Shown piece after piece: positions 19,915-28,750 of a DNA stretch of 64,000 bases (positions are counted from its first letter, which is position 1; every line of letters starts with the position of its first letter). Where the stretch lies: contig JAJKFH010001865.1 in assembly GCA_023333565.1 (NCBI GenBank), positions 372,001 to 436,000 of the forward strand, in the 5' to 3' direction. Below the pieces are notes generated by a model. It was not told the DNA's origin. It worked only from the letters and a program-made list of their open reading frames with translations, and did no database searches. Made by a program: the position numbers and the translations under genes. This DNA comes from Puffinus mauretanicus (Eukaryota > Chordata > Aves > Procellariiformes > Procellariidae).

Positions 19915-22428
19915 TTATACTTCAACCATCGTTCTCCATACCAAAGAGGCTTTACTCGTTTGGCTTGCTTGATTGCAGCACGTTTCACATTCGTGGATAA
20001 CTTGTGCAATAGTGTCCATGGTCAAATCCACCCCTCGATCACGAGCCCATCTATATGTTGCATCTCTCCCTTGGTGGCCTGAAGTGTCATGGGCCCACCG
20101 AGCTATAAATAATTCACCCTTATGTTGCCAGTCCAGATCTACCTGAGCTACTTCGATCTTGGCAGCCTGATCCACCTGCTGGTTGTTTTGGTGCTCTTCA
20201 CTGGCCCGACTCTTGGCTACGTGAGCATCTACATGACGTACTTTTACAGTCAGGTTCTCTACCCGGGCAGCAATATCTTGCCACAATGCGGCAGCCCAGA
20301 TGGGTTTACCTCTGCGCTGCCAGTTGTTCTGCTTCCACTGCTGCAGCCACCCCCACAGGGCATTTGCCACCATCCATGAGTCAGTATAGAGATAAAGTAC
20401 TGGCCATTTTTCTCGTTCGGCAATGTCCAAGGCCAGCTGGATGGCTTTCACCTCTGCAAACTGACTCGATTCACCTTCTCCTTCAGCAGTTTCTGCAACT
20501 TGGCGTATAGGACTCCATACCGCCGCCTTCCATCTCCGATGTTTTCCCACAAGGCGACAGGACCCATCGGTGAACAGGGCATATTGCTTCTTGTTTTCTG
20601 GTAGTTTGTTATATGGTGGGGCCTCTTCAGCACGCGTCACCTCCTCCTCTGGGGATATTCCAAAATCTTTGCCTTCTGGCCAGTTCGTGATCACCTCCAA
20701 GATTCCGGGGCGACTGGGGTTTCCTATTCGGGCCCGTTGTGTGATCAGTGCGACCCACTTACTCCACGTAGCATCGGTTGCATGATGTGTAGAGGGGGCG
20801 CTCCCTTTGAACATCCAGCCCAGCACCGGCAGTCGGGGTGCCAGGAGGAGCTGTGCTTCAGTACCAACCACTTCCGAAGCAGCTTGAACCCCTTCATATG
20901 CTGCCAATATCTCCTTCTCAGTTGGAGTGTAGCAGGCCTCGGATCCTCTGTATCCCCGACTCCAGAACCCTAAGGGTCGACCTCGAGTCTCCCCTGGTGC
21001 TTTCTGCCAGAGGCTCCAGGTAGGGCCATTCTCCCCGGCTGCGGTGTAGAGCACGTTCTTCACATCTTGTCCTGCCTGGACTGGCCCAAGGGCTACTGCC
21101 TGAACTATCTCCTGTTTAATTTGTTCAAATGCTTGTCGTTGCTCAGGGCCCCATTTGAAGTCATTCTTCTTCCTGGTCACGTGATAGAGAGGGCTCACGA
21201 TCTGACTGTAATTTGGAATATGCATTCTCCAAAAACCCACAACGCCTAAGAAAGCTTGCGTTTCCTTTTTGTTAGTTGGTGGAGACATGGCTGTTATTTT
21301 ATTAATCACATCCATTGGGATCTGACGACGTCCATCTTGCCATTTTATTCCTAAAAACTGGATCTCCTGTGCAGGTCCCTTGACCTTACTTCGTTTTATT
21401 GCAAAGCCGGCCTTCAGAAGGATTTGGACTATTCTCTCCCCTTTCTCGAAAACTTCCTCTGCTGTGTTGCCCCACACGATGATGTCATCAATGTATTGCA
21501 GGTGTTCAGGAGCCTCACCCTGTTCCAGTGCAGTGTGGATCAGTCCATGGCAAATGGTAGGGCTGTGTTTCCACCCCTGGGGCAGTCGGTTCCAGGTGTA
21601 CTGGACACCTCTCCAAGTGAAAGCAAACTGTGGCCTGCACTCTGCTGCCAAAGGGATGGAGAAGAAGGCATTAGCGATATCAATGGTGGCATACCACTTG
21701 GCTGCCTTTGACTCCAGTTCGTATTGAAGTTCCAGCATGTCCGGCACGGCAGCACTCAGTGGCGGCGTGACTTCGTTCAGGCCACGGTAGTCTACTGTTA
21801 GTCTCCACTCTCCAGTAGACTTTAGCACTGGCCATATGGGACTGTTGAAGGGTGAGCGAGTCTTACTGATCACTCCTTGGCTCTCCAGTCGACGAATCAG
21901 CTCATGGATGGGGATCAGGGAGTCTTGGTTGGTGCGGTATTGCCGCCGGTGCACTGTTGTGGTAGCAATTGGTACCTGTTGTTCTTGGACCTTCAACAAC
22001 CCCACAACAGAAGGGTCCTCCGAGAGACCAGGCAAGGTGGACAGCTGTTTAATTTCCTCCGTCTCCAGGGCAGCTATGCCAAAAACCCACCGGTACCCTT
22101 TTGGGTCCTTAAAATACCCTCTCCTGAGGTAGTCTATGCCAAGGATGCACGGAGCCTCTGGGCCAGTCACAATGGAGTGCTTCTGCCACTCATTCCCGGT
22201 TAGACTCACTTCGGCCTCCAGCACAGTTAACTCTTGGGATCCCCCTGTCACTCCAGAAATACAAATGGGTTCTGCCCCTTTATAGCCTGATGGCATCAGG
22301 GTACACTGTGCACCGGTGTCTACGAGAGCCTTATATTCTTGTGGATCTGATGTGCCAGGCCATCGAATCCACACAGTCCAGTAAACCCGGTTGTCCCTTT
22401 CCTTCACCTGGCTGGAGGCAGGGCCCCT
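19915..22428 (-). CDS. pol: Proviral pol: protease, reverse transcriptase, RNase H, start of integrase
   Basis: The frame follows gag directly after one UAG and is open for 838 codons; the first non-AUG start-like codon is GTG at 22405-22407. Counting from that codon, the aspartic protease motif DTGA is at residues 30-33, followed by reverse transcriptase with LPQGW and YIDD at 305-308. RNase H follows, with its first Asp in FTDGS near 614, then E and D residues in the SSQFAEVKA and LYTDS runs. The integrase zinc-binding HHCC (HDTSGH and CETC) lies near 775-810. The frame is lost just after the zinc domain. No dUTPase was noticed. Reverse transcription and integration in the nucleocapsid are the family functions. 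The class III-like assignment is by resemblance and is moderate. Confidence 0.92.
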   Translation of the reverse strand, partial: RGPASSQVKERDNRVYWTVWIRWPGTSDPQEYKALVDTGAQCTLMPSGYKGAEPICISGVTGGSQELTVLEAEVSLTGNEWQKHSIVTGPEAPCILGIDYLRRGYFKDPKGYRWVFGIAALETEEIKQLSTLPGLSEDPSVVGLLKVQEQQVPIATTTVHRRQYRTNQDSLIPIHELIRRLESQGVISKTRSPFNSPIWPVLKSTGEWRLTVDYRGLNEVTPPLSAAVPDMLELQYELESKAAKWYATIDIANAFFSIPLAAECRPQFAFTWRGVQYTWNRLPQGWKHSPTICHGLIHTALEQGEAPEHLQYIDDIIVWGNTAEEVFEKGERIVQILLKAGFAIKRSKVKGPAQEIQFLGIKWQDGRRQIPMDVINKITAMSPPTNKKETQAFLGVVGFWRMHIPNYSQIVSPLYHVTRKKNDFKWGPEQRQAFEQIKQEIVQAVALGPVQAGQDVKNVLYTAAGENGPTWSLWQKAPGETRGRPLGFWSRGYRGSEACYTPTEKEILAAYEGVQAASEVVGTEAQLLLAPRLPVLGWMFKGSAPSTHHATDATWSKWVALITQRARIGNPSRPGILEVITNWPEGKDFGISPEEEVTRAEEAPPYNKLPENKKQYALFTDGSCRLVGKHRRWKAAVWSPIRQVAETAEGEGESSQFAEVKAIQLALDIAEREKWPVLYLYTDSWMVANALWGWLQQWKQNNWQRRGKPIWAAALWQDIAARVENLTVKVRHVDAHVAKSRASEEHQNNQQVDQAAKIEVAQVDLDWQHKGELFIARWAHDTSGHQGRDATYRWARDRGVDLTMDTIAQVIHECETCCNQASQTSKASLVWRTMVEV

Positions 22429-22431
22429 CTA
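22429..22431 (-). other. In-frame amber codon between gag and pol
   Basis: The gag start and the pol GTG differ by 1,941 nt, a multiple of three, and only this TAG interrupts the frame. The sequence after it is G/C-rich (AGGGGCCCTGCCTCC). The layout suggests Gag-Pol is made by stop-codon readthrough, as in gammaretroviruses, not by frameshifting. Confidence 0.8.
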
Positions 22432-24348
22432 GTCCTGGTCATCATATTCGCTATCCACTTCTTGTAAGTATGAGTCAGAAGTCCCTTTGTTAAGGTCGGA
22501 AGTGGAATCAGCCCTTCTACTCTGTCTGGGGAACTCACTGGAGACTGGAGCAGCAGTTTTCCTGGAAGAACCCCCCTTTGTGGTTGTTTTCCCTTGCAAC
22601 TCATGTACCCGTGCCTGTAGGACTGAGGTAGGTTTTGCATCCCACTTCCTCATGTCCTCTCCGTGGTCACGCAGGTAAAACCACAGGTTGCCCCGGCGTG
22701 GGTACCCACGATGTCTTCTCTCTTGAGCAGAGGGACGCTTGCTCCTAATGGCTGAGACACTGGCCCGTGCAGGTGGGGAGCAGGACATATCCTCTTTGAG
22801 TTGCTGGACCTCCTGAGACAGTTTCTCCACAGCAGAGACACAGGCCCGTAGGGAGGAAGAGACACTTTCTTCATATTGCCGGAGTTGGCCAGCCAGTTCA
22901 TCCACTGTTTGTTCCTCTCCATCTCTCCAGGTCATTACTGCCAATGAGTTTGCATGTGACGCTGGTGCGCTCCGTACAAACTTCCGCCACATGGGTCGGG
23001 TGCATTTGACTTCACCTGGGTCTTTGGATAACTGCTCGTTGTTCAGGTCATCATAAATCACTTCCAGCACAGCTAATTCTCTCAGGTACTGGATACCTCT
23101 CTCCATGGTGGTCCACTTGCCTGGGTGGCATATAACATCTTCCTTGAAGGGATACCTTTCCTTCACACCTGACAGGAGTCGCCTCCAGAGGCTGAGGACT
23201 TGTGCCCCTTGTCCAATTGCTGTGTCAATGCCCCCTTCCCTAGAAAGGGATCCCAGCTGCTTGGCTTCTCTACCCTCTAATTCCAGGCTACTGGCCCCGT
23301 TATCCCAGCATCGGAGCAGCCAGGTGACAATGTGCTTGCCTGGACGACGGCTGAAGTCTTTTCGCATATCTCGCAGCTCACCCAGAGATAGGGATCGGGT
23401 GGTCACCATCTCATTTACGGGTTCTGCCTCCTCCTCCTCCTGGTCTCGTGATGGCCCTGGTTCATCTTCATCCCTTACTAGACAAGCTGATTTTCTTGTG
23501 CATTTTCTTTTTTGTATAGGGGCGACTGATACCGGCATGGGTTGGGTCTCTGTCGCAGGGGGCGGAGTAGCTGCCGTGCCTGCCCTGGGGGGTGAGGGAG
23601 CCGCTGTGCTTGCGGTGGGGGGTGGAGTAGCCACAGGGCCTGTTGCTTTGTCATCAGCTGCAGAGACGTTTCCTTCCCCTTGGGGGTTCTGAGTGATGTT
23701 AAACAGGGCTCGGTAGGCGTGGGCCAGGCCCCAGCATATTGTAGTGATTTGCGTCTCCCTAGAATGGCCAGGGTGACAGCATACTTCTTCCAAATATTCT
23801 ACTAAGTTTTCAGGGTTCTGCACTTGTTCAGGGGTAAAGTTCCAGAACACTGGGGATGCCCATCGTCCTAAGCATTTGCCCATGCTTTCCCACTCGCCCT
23901 GCCACTCATAACTATCCAGCCTTGGGGCAGATCTCTGGATGACATTCTTAAATTGCTTACTAACCTTGGATGAAACCGCAACAATATTCCCAAGGAGTAC
24001 CAATAGATGTATCCTAACTACCCAGGGATGTTCAAGGTACTGGCAAGTTATTTTAACAAAGGAGATGACATCATAGAGGAAGGTAGCGAGGGTGCCATTC
24101 TCTACTTCCTCCATAAAGAATCTCTCGGAGGAAAAGGTATAATTGCTAATGGTCTCCATGAGGTGGTACCCGAAATGCAGAAGCGGCTTCATTACGAATC
24201 CCAAATACCAAATAACCCCCAATGCCAGCGTTTTAGTAACAAATCTCCCAGGCAAAACATCATTAATCACGGCAGAGCACAACAGAATACAAAACCCAAC
24301 TCCAATTTTTAACAGGTACAGTAAAAACAAGAGCATGGTGCAGAGCAA
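22429..24348 (-). CDS. gag: Proviral gag, intact open frame
   Basis: A 639-codon open frame starts about 95 nt after the 5' LTR. Unusually, the N-terminal 110 residues hold several hydrophobic stretches (residues about 1-25, 35-60 and 105-125). The middle part has the look of capsid, with W-rich helices. A Pro/Ala-rich linker near residues 225-270 precedes a further helical domain, and a probable coiled coil lies near 475-520. The C-terminal third is rich in Arg, Lys, Ser and Gly but has no CCHC zinc knuckle. It ends at UAG (22429-22431) in frame with pol. The assignment to gag rests on position and length more than on recognisable motifs. Confidence 0.8.
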   Translation of the reverse strand: MLCTMLLFLLYLLKIGVGFCILLCSAVINDVLPGRFVTKTLALGVIWYLGFVMKPLLHFGYHLMETISNYTFSSERFFMEEVENGTLATFLYDVISFVKITCQYLEHPWVVRIHLLVLLGNIVAVSSKVSKQFKNVIQRSAPRLDSYEWQGEWESMGKCLGRWASPVFWNFTPEQVQNPENLVEYLEEVCCHPGHSRETQITTICWGLAHAYRALFNITQNPQGEGNVSAADDKATGPVATPPPTASTAAPSPPRAGTAATPPPATETQPMPVSVAPIQKRKCTRKSACLVRDEDEPGPSRDQEEEEAEPVNEMVTTRSLSLGELRDMRKDFSRRPGKHIVTWLLRCWDNGASSLELEGREAKQLGSLSREGGIDTAIGQGAQVLSLWRRLLSGVKERYPFKEDVICHPGKWTTMERGIQYLRELAVLEVIYDDLNNEQLSKDPGEVKCTRPMWRKFVRSAPASHANSLAVMTWRDGEEQTVDELAGQLRQYEESVSSSLRACVSAVEKLSQEVQQLKEDMSCSPPARASVSAIRSKRPSAQERRHRGYPRRGNLWFYLRDHGEDMRKWDAKPTSVLQARVHELQGKTTTKGGSSRKTAAPVSSEFPRQSRRADSTSDLNKGTSDSYLQEVDSEYDDQD

Positions 24349-24417
24349 ATTAATATGTTACCAGATATAAATTCCTCAATATGCTCTAAATAATCTGTCG
24401 TTATCTCAACCCTCCGA

Positions 24418-24435
24418 GCCCCACGTTGGGCACCA
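24418..24435 (-). other. Primer-binding site, tRNA-Lys type
   Basis: The minus-strand sequence TGGTGCCCAACGTGGGGC differs at one base from the site TGGCGCCCAACGTGGGGC complementary to tRNA-Lys(1,2) that several betaretroviruses use. It lies 8 nt inside the LTR end, farther than the usual few bases. Confidence 0.8.
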
Positions 24436-24443
24436 AAAAGGAC

Positions 24444-24956
24444 TGTCGTGGTTTAACCCCAGCCAGCAAAAATAAACGCCACGCAGCCGCTCGATCACCC
24501 CCCTCCCCGGTGGGATGGGGGAGAGAATCGGGAGGGCACAAGTAGGAAAAGCTCCCGGGTTGAGATAAAAACAGTTTAATAATTGAAATAAAACTAAGTA
24601 GAACAGTAAAATAACAATGAGAACAACAACAATAACAGAATACACAAAACAGGCAATGCACGATACAACTGCTCACCGACCGCCGACCGCGTGTCACGAA
24701 CGGGGGGCGAGCCCCCCCACACACCTGGTTTTATACTGAGCATGATGTCACATGGTATAGAATACCCCATTGGCCAGCTGGGTCCACCACCCCGGCTGCG
24801 CTCCCCCTCCCGGTGCAAGCATCACCCAGCAACAGCCAAAGCATCAATGGGGCATCAATGGGCCATCAACGCTCCTTTCACACCGAACCCAAAACACAGC
24901 ACACCCCCCAAGCTACTGGGAAGAAAGTTAACCCTGTCCCAGCTGGAACCAGGACA
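24444..24956 (-). repeat. 5' LTR of the provirus
   Basis: A 513-bp copy with the same TG...CA ends as the LTR at 18302. It holds a TATA box (see separate entry) and an ATTAAA-type hexamer on the sense strand further downstream. It is followed on the right by host flank beginning CACCATG, which does not match the left flank AGCAAGAG. Confidence 0.95.
24729..24735 (-). promoter_or_regulatory. TATA box of the proviral promoter
   Basis: TATAAAA on the minus strand within the 5' LTR, with transcription expected to start some 25-30 bp downstream (lower coordinates). The same box is kept in the other LTR and, as a related AATAAAA form, in the solo LTRs. Confidence 0.65.
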
Positions 24957-25819
24957 CACCATGTTATATTTTAGAAGAAAAGCCATATCTGTGAATAATA
25001 TTCAACCTTTTAAACTGGGTCAGCATAAAACTTTCAGTAAGTTTATAATTCAGTGTGTATCAAATTTTTTTTCTTTATTTCATGTATTTGGATTTTGTTA
25101 CTTTACTTCTCCAAAGCAGAATAAGGTCACTATTTTGTGCTTGCATGAGAATATAGTTTCATGAAAAAAGGTCAGAGTTTATTTCCCTCCATATATCCTA
25201 AATATGCTCATGTTAAAGTGATTCTTTACTAAGCTATTTATTTTACAACTCCAGCAAAAGGACACTTGTGCCTTAATTACAACATTATACATGGTACAGC
25301 CAACCTCGCTTCAGTCTGGCAGTTTTATTGAGTCTCCCAGTTAACCTAAATCTTCGCCAACAGGAGATAGATTTCCTCCCAGTTCACAAAAAATTCAATA
25401 AGAAATAAACTTTTTTCTAGACTGTGGTGTATTTTCAGCCTATTAATGAGGATGCACTTTATGATTTGAAGTCAATCGTAGAATGTATGCAATCTGTTTA
25501 TTTATCTTGATAATAAGGAGAGCTAGGAAAGATAGGATGATAAGGTTTCAGATAGGAAATACTGAAACCTAGCAGAACCAGGAACATTCCTTCCAGTAAG
25601 AAAGAACTTAATGATAAGATATAGTCTTTGGTGTGGTGTTGCCATACATAAGTGTAACATGTGCTTGTCAACTTCTACCTCTTTTCATGAAAGCACAATT
25701 AAGCTTTTAACTGTTGAGTGTTCGATTTCAGGTTTTCTACTATTATCTAGTGAGAAATTTCCAGAGTAATTTAACTAAATGAATCTAAGTCTTAAATTGA
25801 CTGGCCATTTTCTATACAT
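24957..25819. other. AT-rich spacer between provirus and CR1
   Basis: No gene, V segment or named repeat recognised. Confidence 0.4.
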
Positions 25820-25859
25820 CAAATTAACAGAGAGTTTGGCAAATTAACAGAGAGTTTGG
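25820..25859. repeat. 20-bp tandem duplication
   Basis: CAAATTAACAGAGAGTTTGG occurs twice head to tail with no mismatch, immediately before the CR1 homology begins. Confidence 0.9.
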
Positions 25860-26102
25860 GTGTGGTAAGATATGGTCTGGAAAGATGGACCACAGAGTGT
25901 GTGGAAAACAGGCTAAGCTACCAAGCTCAAAAGTTAGTGGTTAAAGGCTCAAAGTCTAATTTGGCAGCAAATCACAAGCGAAGTTTCTTGAATGTTGGTG
26001 TTGGGCCCAATGTTGTTCAGTACTCAGTAAACATTCTGGGCAATGGGATTGAACTCACTCTCACCAAGTTTGCAGATGACACCAAACTGGGAGGAGAGGT
26101 CA

Positions 26103-27176
26103 TGTGAAGGGTTGACCTTGGCTGGCCGCCAGGTATCCACCAACCCACTCTATCATTCCACCTCCATCAGCAGGACAGAGAGAGAAAATACAACAAAAAC
26201 CTTGTGATTCAGGATAAGAGCTGGGAGATTACTTACCAATTACCATCACAGGCAAAACAGATTCAACTTGAGGAAATTAATTTAATTTATTGCCAATTAG
26301 TTGTAACAGAGTGGAATAGTGAGAAATAAAAACAAAACTAAAAATATCTTCTCCTCACCCTTCCCTTCTTTCCAGGCTCAACTTCATTCCTAAATCTTCT
26401 ATATTCTTCTCCTCTGAGTGGCACAGGGGTATACGGAAAGGAGGGTTGTGGTCAGTTCATAGCACTTAATCTGTGTCGCTCCTTCCTCCTCACGCTCTTC
26501 CTCTGCTCCAGCATAGGGTCCCTCCCATAGGATAAAGTCCTTTATGAACTTCTCCAATATGGGTCCTTCCCACAGGATGCAGTTTTTCAAGAACTGCTCT
26601 AACATGGGTCCTTTCCATAGAGTACAGACCTTCAAGAATGGACTGCTCCAGTGTGGGTCCCTTGACGGCCACAGCTCCTGCCAGGAGCCTGTTCCAGCAT
26701 GGTCTCCATGGGCTACAGCTTCCTTCAGGGCATGTCCACCTGCTGCAGTGTGAGGTCTTCCATGGGCTGTAGTGTGGATATCTGCTCTGATGCGGTCCTC
26801 CATGGGCTGCAGGAGGACAACCTGTGTCACCACGGTCTTCTCCATGGGCGGCAGGGAAATCTCTGCTCCGGCACCTGGAGCACCTCCTCACCCTTCTTCT
26901 TCACTGACATTGGTGTCTGCATAGTTGTTTCTCTCACATTTTTTCATTCCCATTCCATGCATGCTACACAGCATTTTCACCCTTTCTTAAATATTTTCTC
27001 ACAGAGATGCTACCAATGTCATTGACTGGCTAAGCTTTGGCCAGTGGTGTGTCCATCTTGGAGCCAAATGGAACTTGCTCTGTCTGACACAGGGGCAGCT
27101 TCTGCTGTCTTCTCACAGAAGCCACCCCTGCAGCACTCTCCTGGGTACCAAAACCTTGCCATGTAAACCCAATACA
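26103..27176 (-). mobile_element. Solo LTR inserted into CR1
   Basis: It begins TGTGAAGGGTTGACC and ends CCCAATACA and is 1,074 bp long. GGTCA flanks it on both sides (26098-26102 and 27177-27181), a perfect 5-bp duplication. The interior holds tandem repeats around 26506-26860, which explain the open frames in that area. No internal retroviral genes remain. Orientation is inferred from similarity of its TGTG..GGGTTGAC end to the other LTRs and is uncertain. Confidence 0.9.
26506..26665. repeat. Tandem repeats of about 46 bp inside the solo LTR
   Basis: Units start CTCCA/CTCTA and contain TGGGTCCYTYCCAYAG. They begin at 26506, 26552, 26597 and 26646, with lengths 46, 45, 49 and a partial copy. 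A second set built on CTCCATGGGCTGCAG follows at about 26701, 26757, 26800 and 26841. Confidence 0.85.
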
Positions 27177-27400
27177 GGTCAATATGTCAGAAGGAAGAGC
27201 CACCATGCAGGGGGACCTTGACTGGGCCAGCAAGACTTGCATGAGGTTTAACAATGATAAATGTGAAGTCCTGCACCTGGGACGGAATAACCCCAAGCAG
27301 CAGTACAGGCTGGGGTCTGACAGGGTGGGGGCAGTTCTGCTGAAAAGTTCCTGGGGGTCCTGGTGCACAGCAAGCAAGTTTTAGTGGCACTCTGAAGTCC

Positions 27401-28162
27401 TATACTGGGAGTTTCAAGGTGTGTATGCTTGTTCTTGGTATACAGAAAATTATTTGGCATCTAAAGCATTGCTAGGTGTTAAGTCATTCCAGCAAGTGGA
27501 ATATGTCAATATCTCTTGGGTTAAATTATTCTCCGTTTGGCAATAACATGAACACAACTGTGCCATTACATGTGGAATCTCAGAAGTAATGCCTTCTGAG
27601 TATTCTCTTCTGAAAGAGAAAAACAAAAAAAATATGAGTGGGACAATGAGCATAGGAGAGGGAAAGAGAAGCACCTGTAGAAAATAGTAATAGATTGACA
27701 ATGTCTGCTCCAGGTGTTACATAATCCAAATGCAAAGGGTGTGAAATGAAGACAGACAATATGCCACTTTGGAGACTTAATTGAATATATGAGAAATTCT
27801 GTGGCTCTGGATTAAGTATCTTAGTATAACTCTTAATGTCTTTAGAAGCAAAATAAGGATCGACATTCCTGTCTGAACCAAGCCAATTAGTCAGCTAACC
27901 TTGTAAATTACAATTTCTTTTGTGACCTGGAGCAGACAGTCCTTAAATTAACAGAATTAGGGATAGCTCCACAAGGTATAATAGCTTTGATTTGCAAGGA
28001 ACAAAAGGTAAATGTCAAAAGATTTGGAAATCCGGTTTAGTTTATTTAAACTCCCAAATCCAAAACACATTCAAATTACACAAACTTCCTTTACTGATTT
28101 CACTATCCCTGCAAAAACAACAACAAAACAACTCAAAAAAATGAAAGTAAGATATGTGCCCT
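27401..28162. other. Spacer, no gene seen
   Basis: AT-rich sequence between a CR1 remnant and a solo LTR; nothing recognisable. Confidence 0.4.
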
Positions 28163-28750
28163 TGTGGTGGGTTGATCTTGTCTGGTTGCCAGACCCCCAT
28201 TCAGCTGCCCTTTCACTCCTCAACAGGACAGGGGGAGATAATAAGATGGAAAAGCTCATGGGTTGAGATAATGGCAGTTTAATAAGAAAAGCAAAAGCTG
28301 CATGTGGATGCAAAGCACAAAGAAGAATTAATTCACTGTTTCCCATCAGCAGGCAGATGTCAAGCCACATCCTGGAAAGCAGGTTCTCAGCACTCATAAC
28401 GGTTGCTTGGGAAGACAAATGCCTTAACTATGAATGCCCCCCATCTTCTCCTCCTTTCTCTTAGCTTTTATTGCTGAGCATGGCATCATATGGTATGAGA
28501 TATCCCTTTGGTCAATTGGGGTCAGCTGTCCTGGCTCTGTCCCCTCCCAGTCTCTTGCCCACCCCCAGCCTACTGGCCTTTGAGGGGAAGGAGTGGTTTG
28601 GAGAGAAAGCCTTGATGCTCTGCAAGCACCGCTTGGCAATACCCAAAACACTGCTGTGTTATCAACATTATTTTAGCCACAAATGCAGAGCACAGCACCA
28701 TACAGACTGCTGTGAGGAAAGCTAACTCCATCCCAGCCAGATCCAGTACA
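28163..28750 (-). mobile_element. Solo LTR, ERVL-like family
   Basis: A 588-bp element with TGTGGTGGGTTGATC at one end and CCAGTACA at the other. It shares the GCTGAGCATGGCATCATATGG region with the LTRs of the provirus and the GTTATCAA...AGCACAGCACCATA region with the copy at 42927. Flanks are GCCCT and GCCTT, a 5-bp duplication with one mismatch. No internal region is present. Confidence 0.88.

Larger units (their letters stand above)
18302..24956 (-). mobile_element. Endogenous retrovirus, full-length provirus without env
   Basis: Order on the minus strand: 5' LTR (24444-24956), primer-binding site, gag, amber stop, protease, reverse transcriptase, RNase H, broken integrase, polypurine tract and 3' LTR (18302-18812). 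The integrase and reverse transcriptase most resemble ERV class III (ERVL-like) elements. No env frame exists between the pol end and the LTR. The two LTRs differ at about four substitutions and a few homopolymer length changes over 510 bp, so the insertion is recent. No matching target-site duplication is visible at the outer ends. It lies in the same orientation as TRB, upstream of D. Confidence 0.93.
25860..27400 (+). mobile_element. CR1 LINE fragment split by a solo LTR
   Basis: The left part (25860-26102) contains the reverse-transcriptase run FADDTKLGG and the preceding NILGNGIE region. The right part (from 27182) continues in order with MRFNNDKCEVLHLGRNNPK, the next conserved CR1 block. 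The two halves are separated exactly by a solo LTR with target duplication, so the LTR is the later arrival. Stops and frame changes make the CR1 non-functional, and no octamer tail was found at its right end. Confidence 0.88.

Noticed and set aside
20122..24312. Numerous plus-strand frames opposite gag and pol
   Set aside because: They are antisense shadows of the retroviral genes and have no independent features.
26399..26891. Long minus-strand frames of 133-148 residues
   Set aside because: They are produced by the tandem repeats of a solo LTR and show repeated low-complexity peptide units with no family resemblance.
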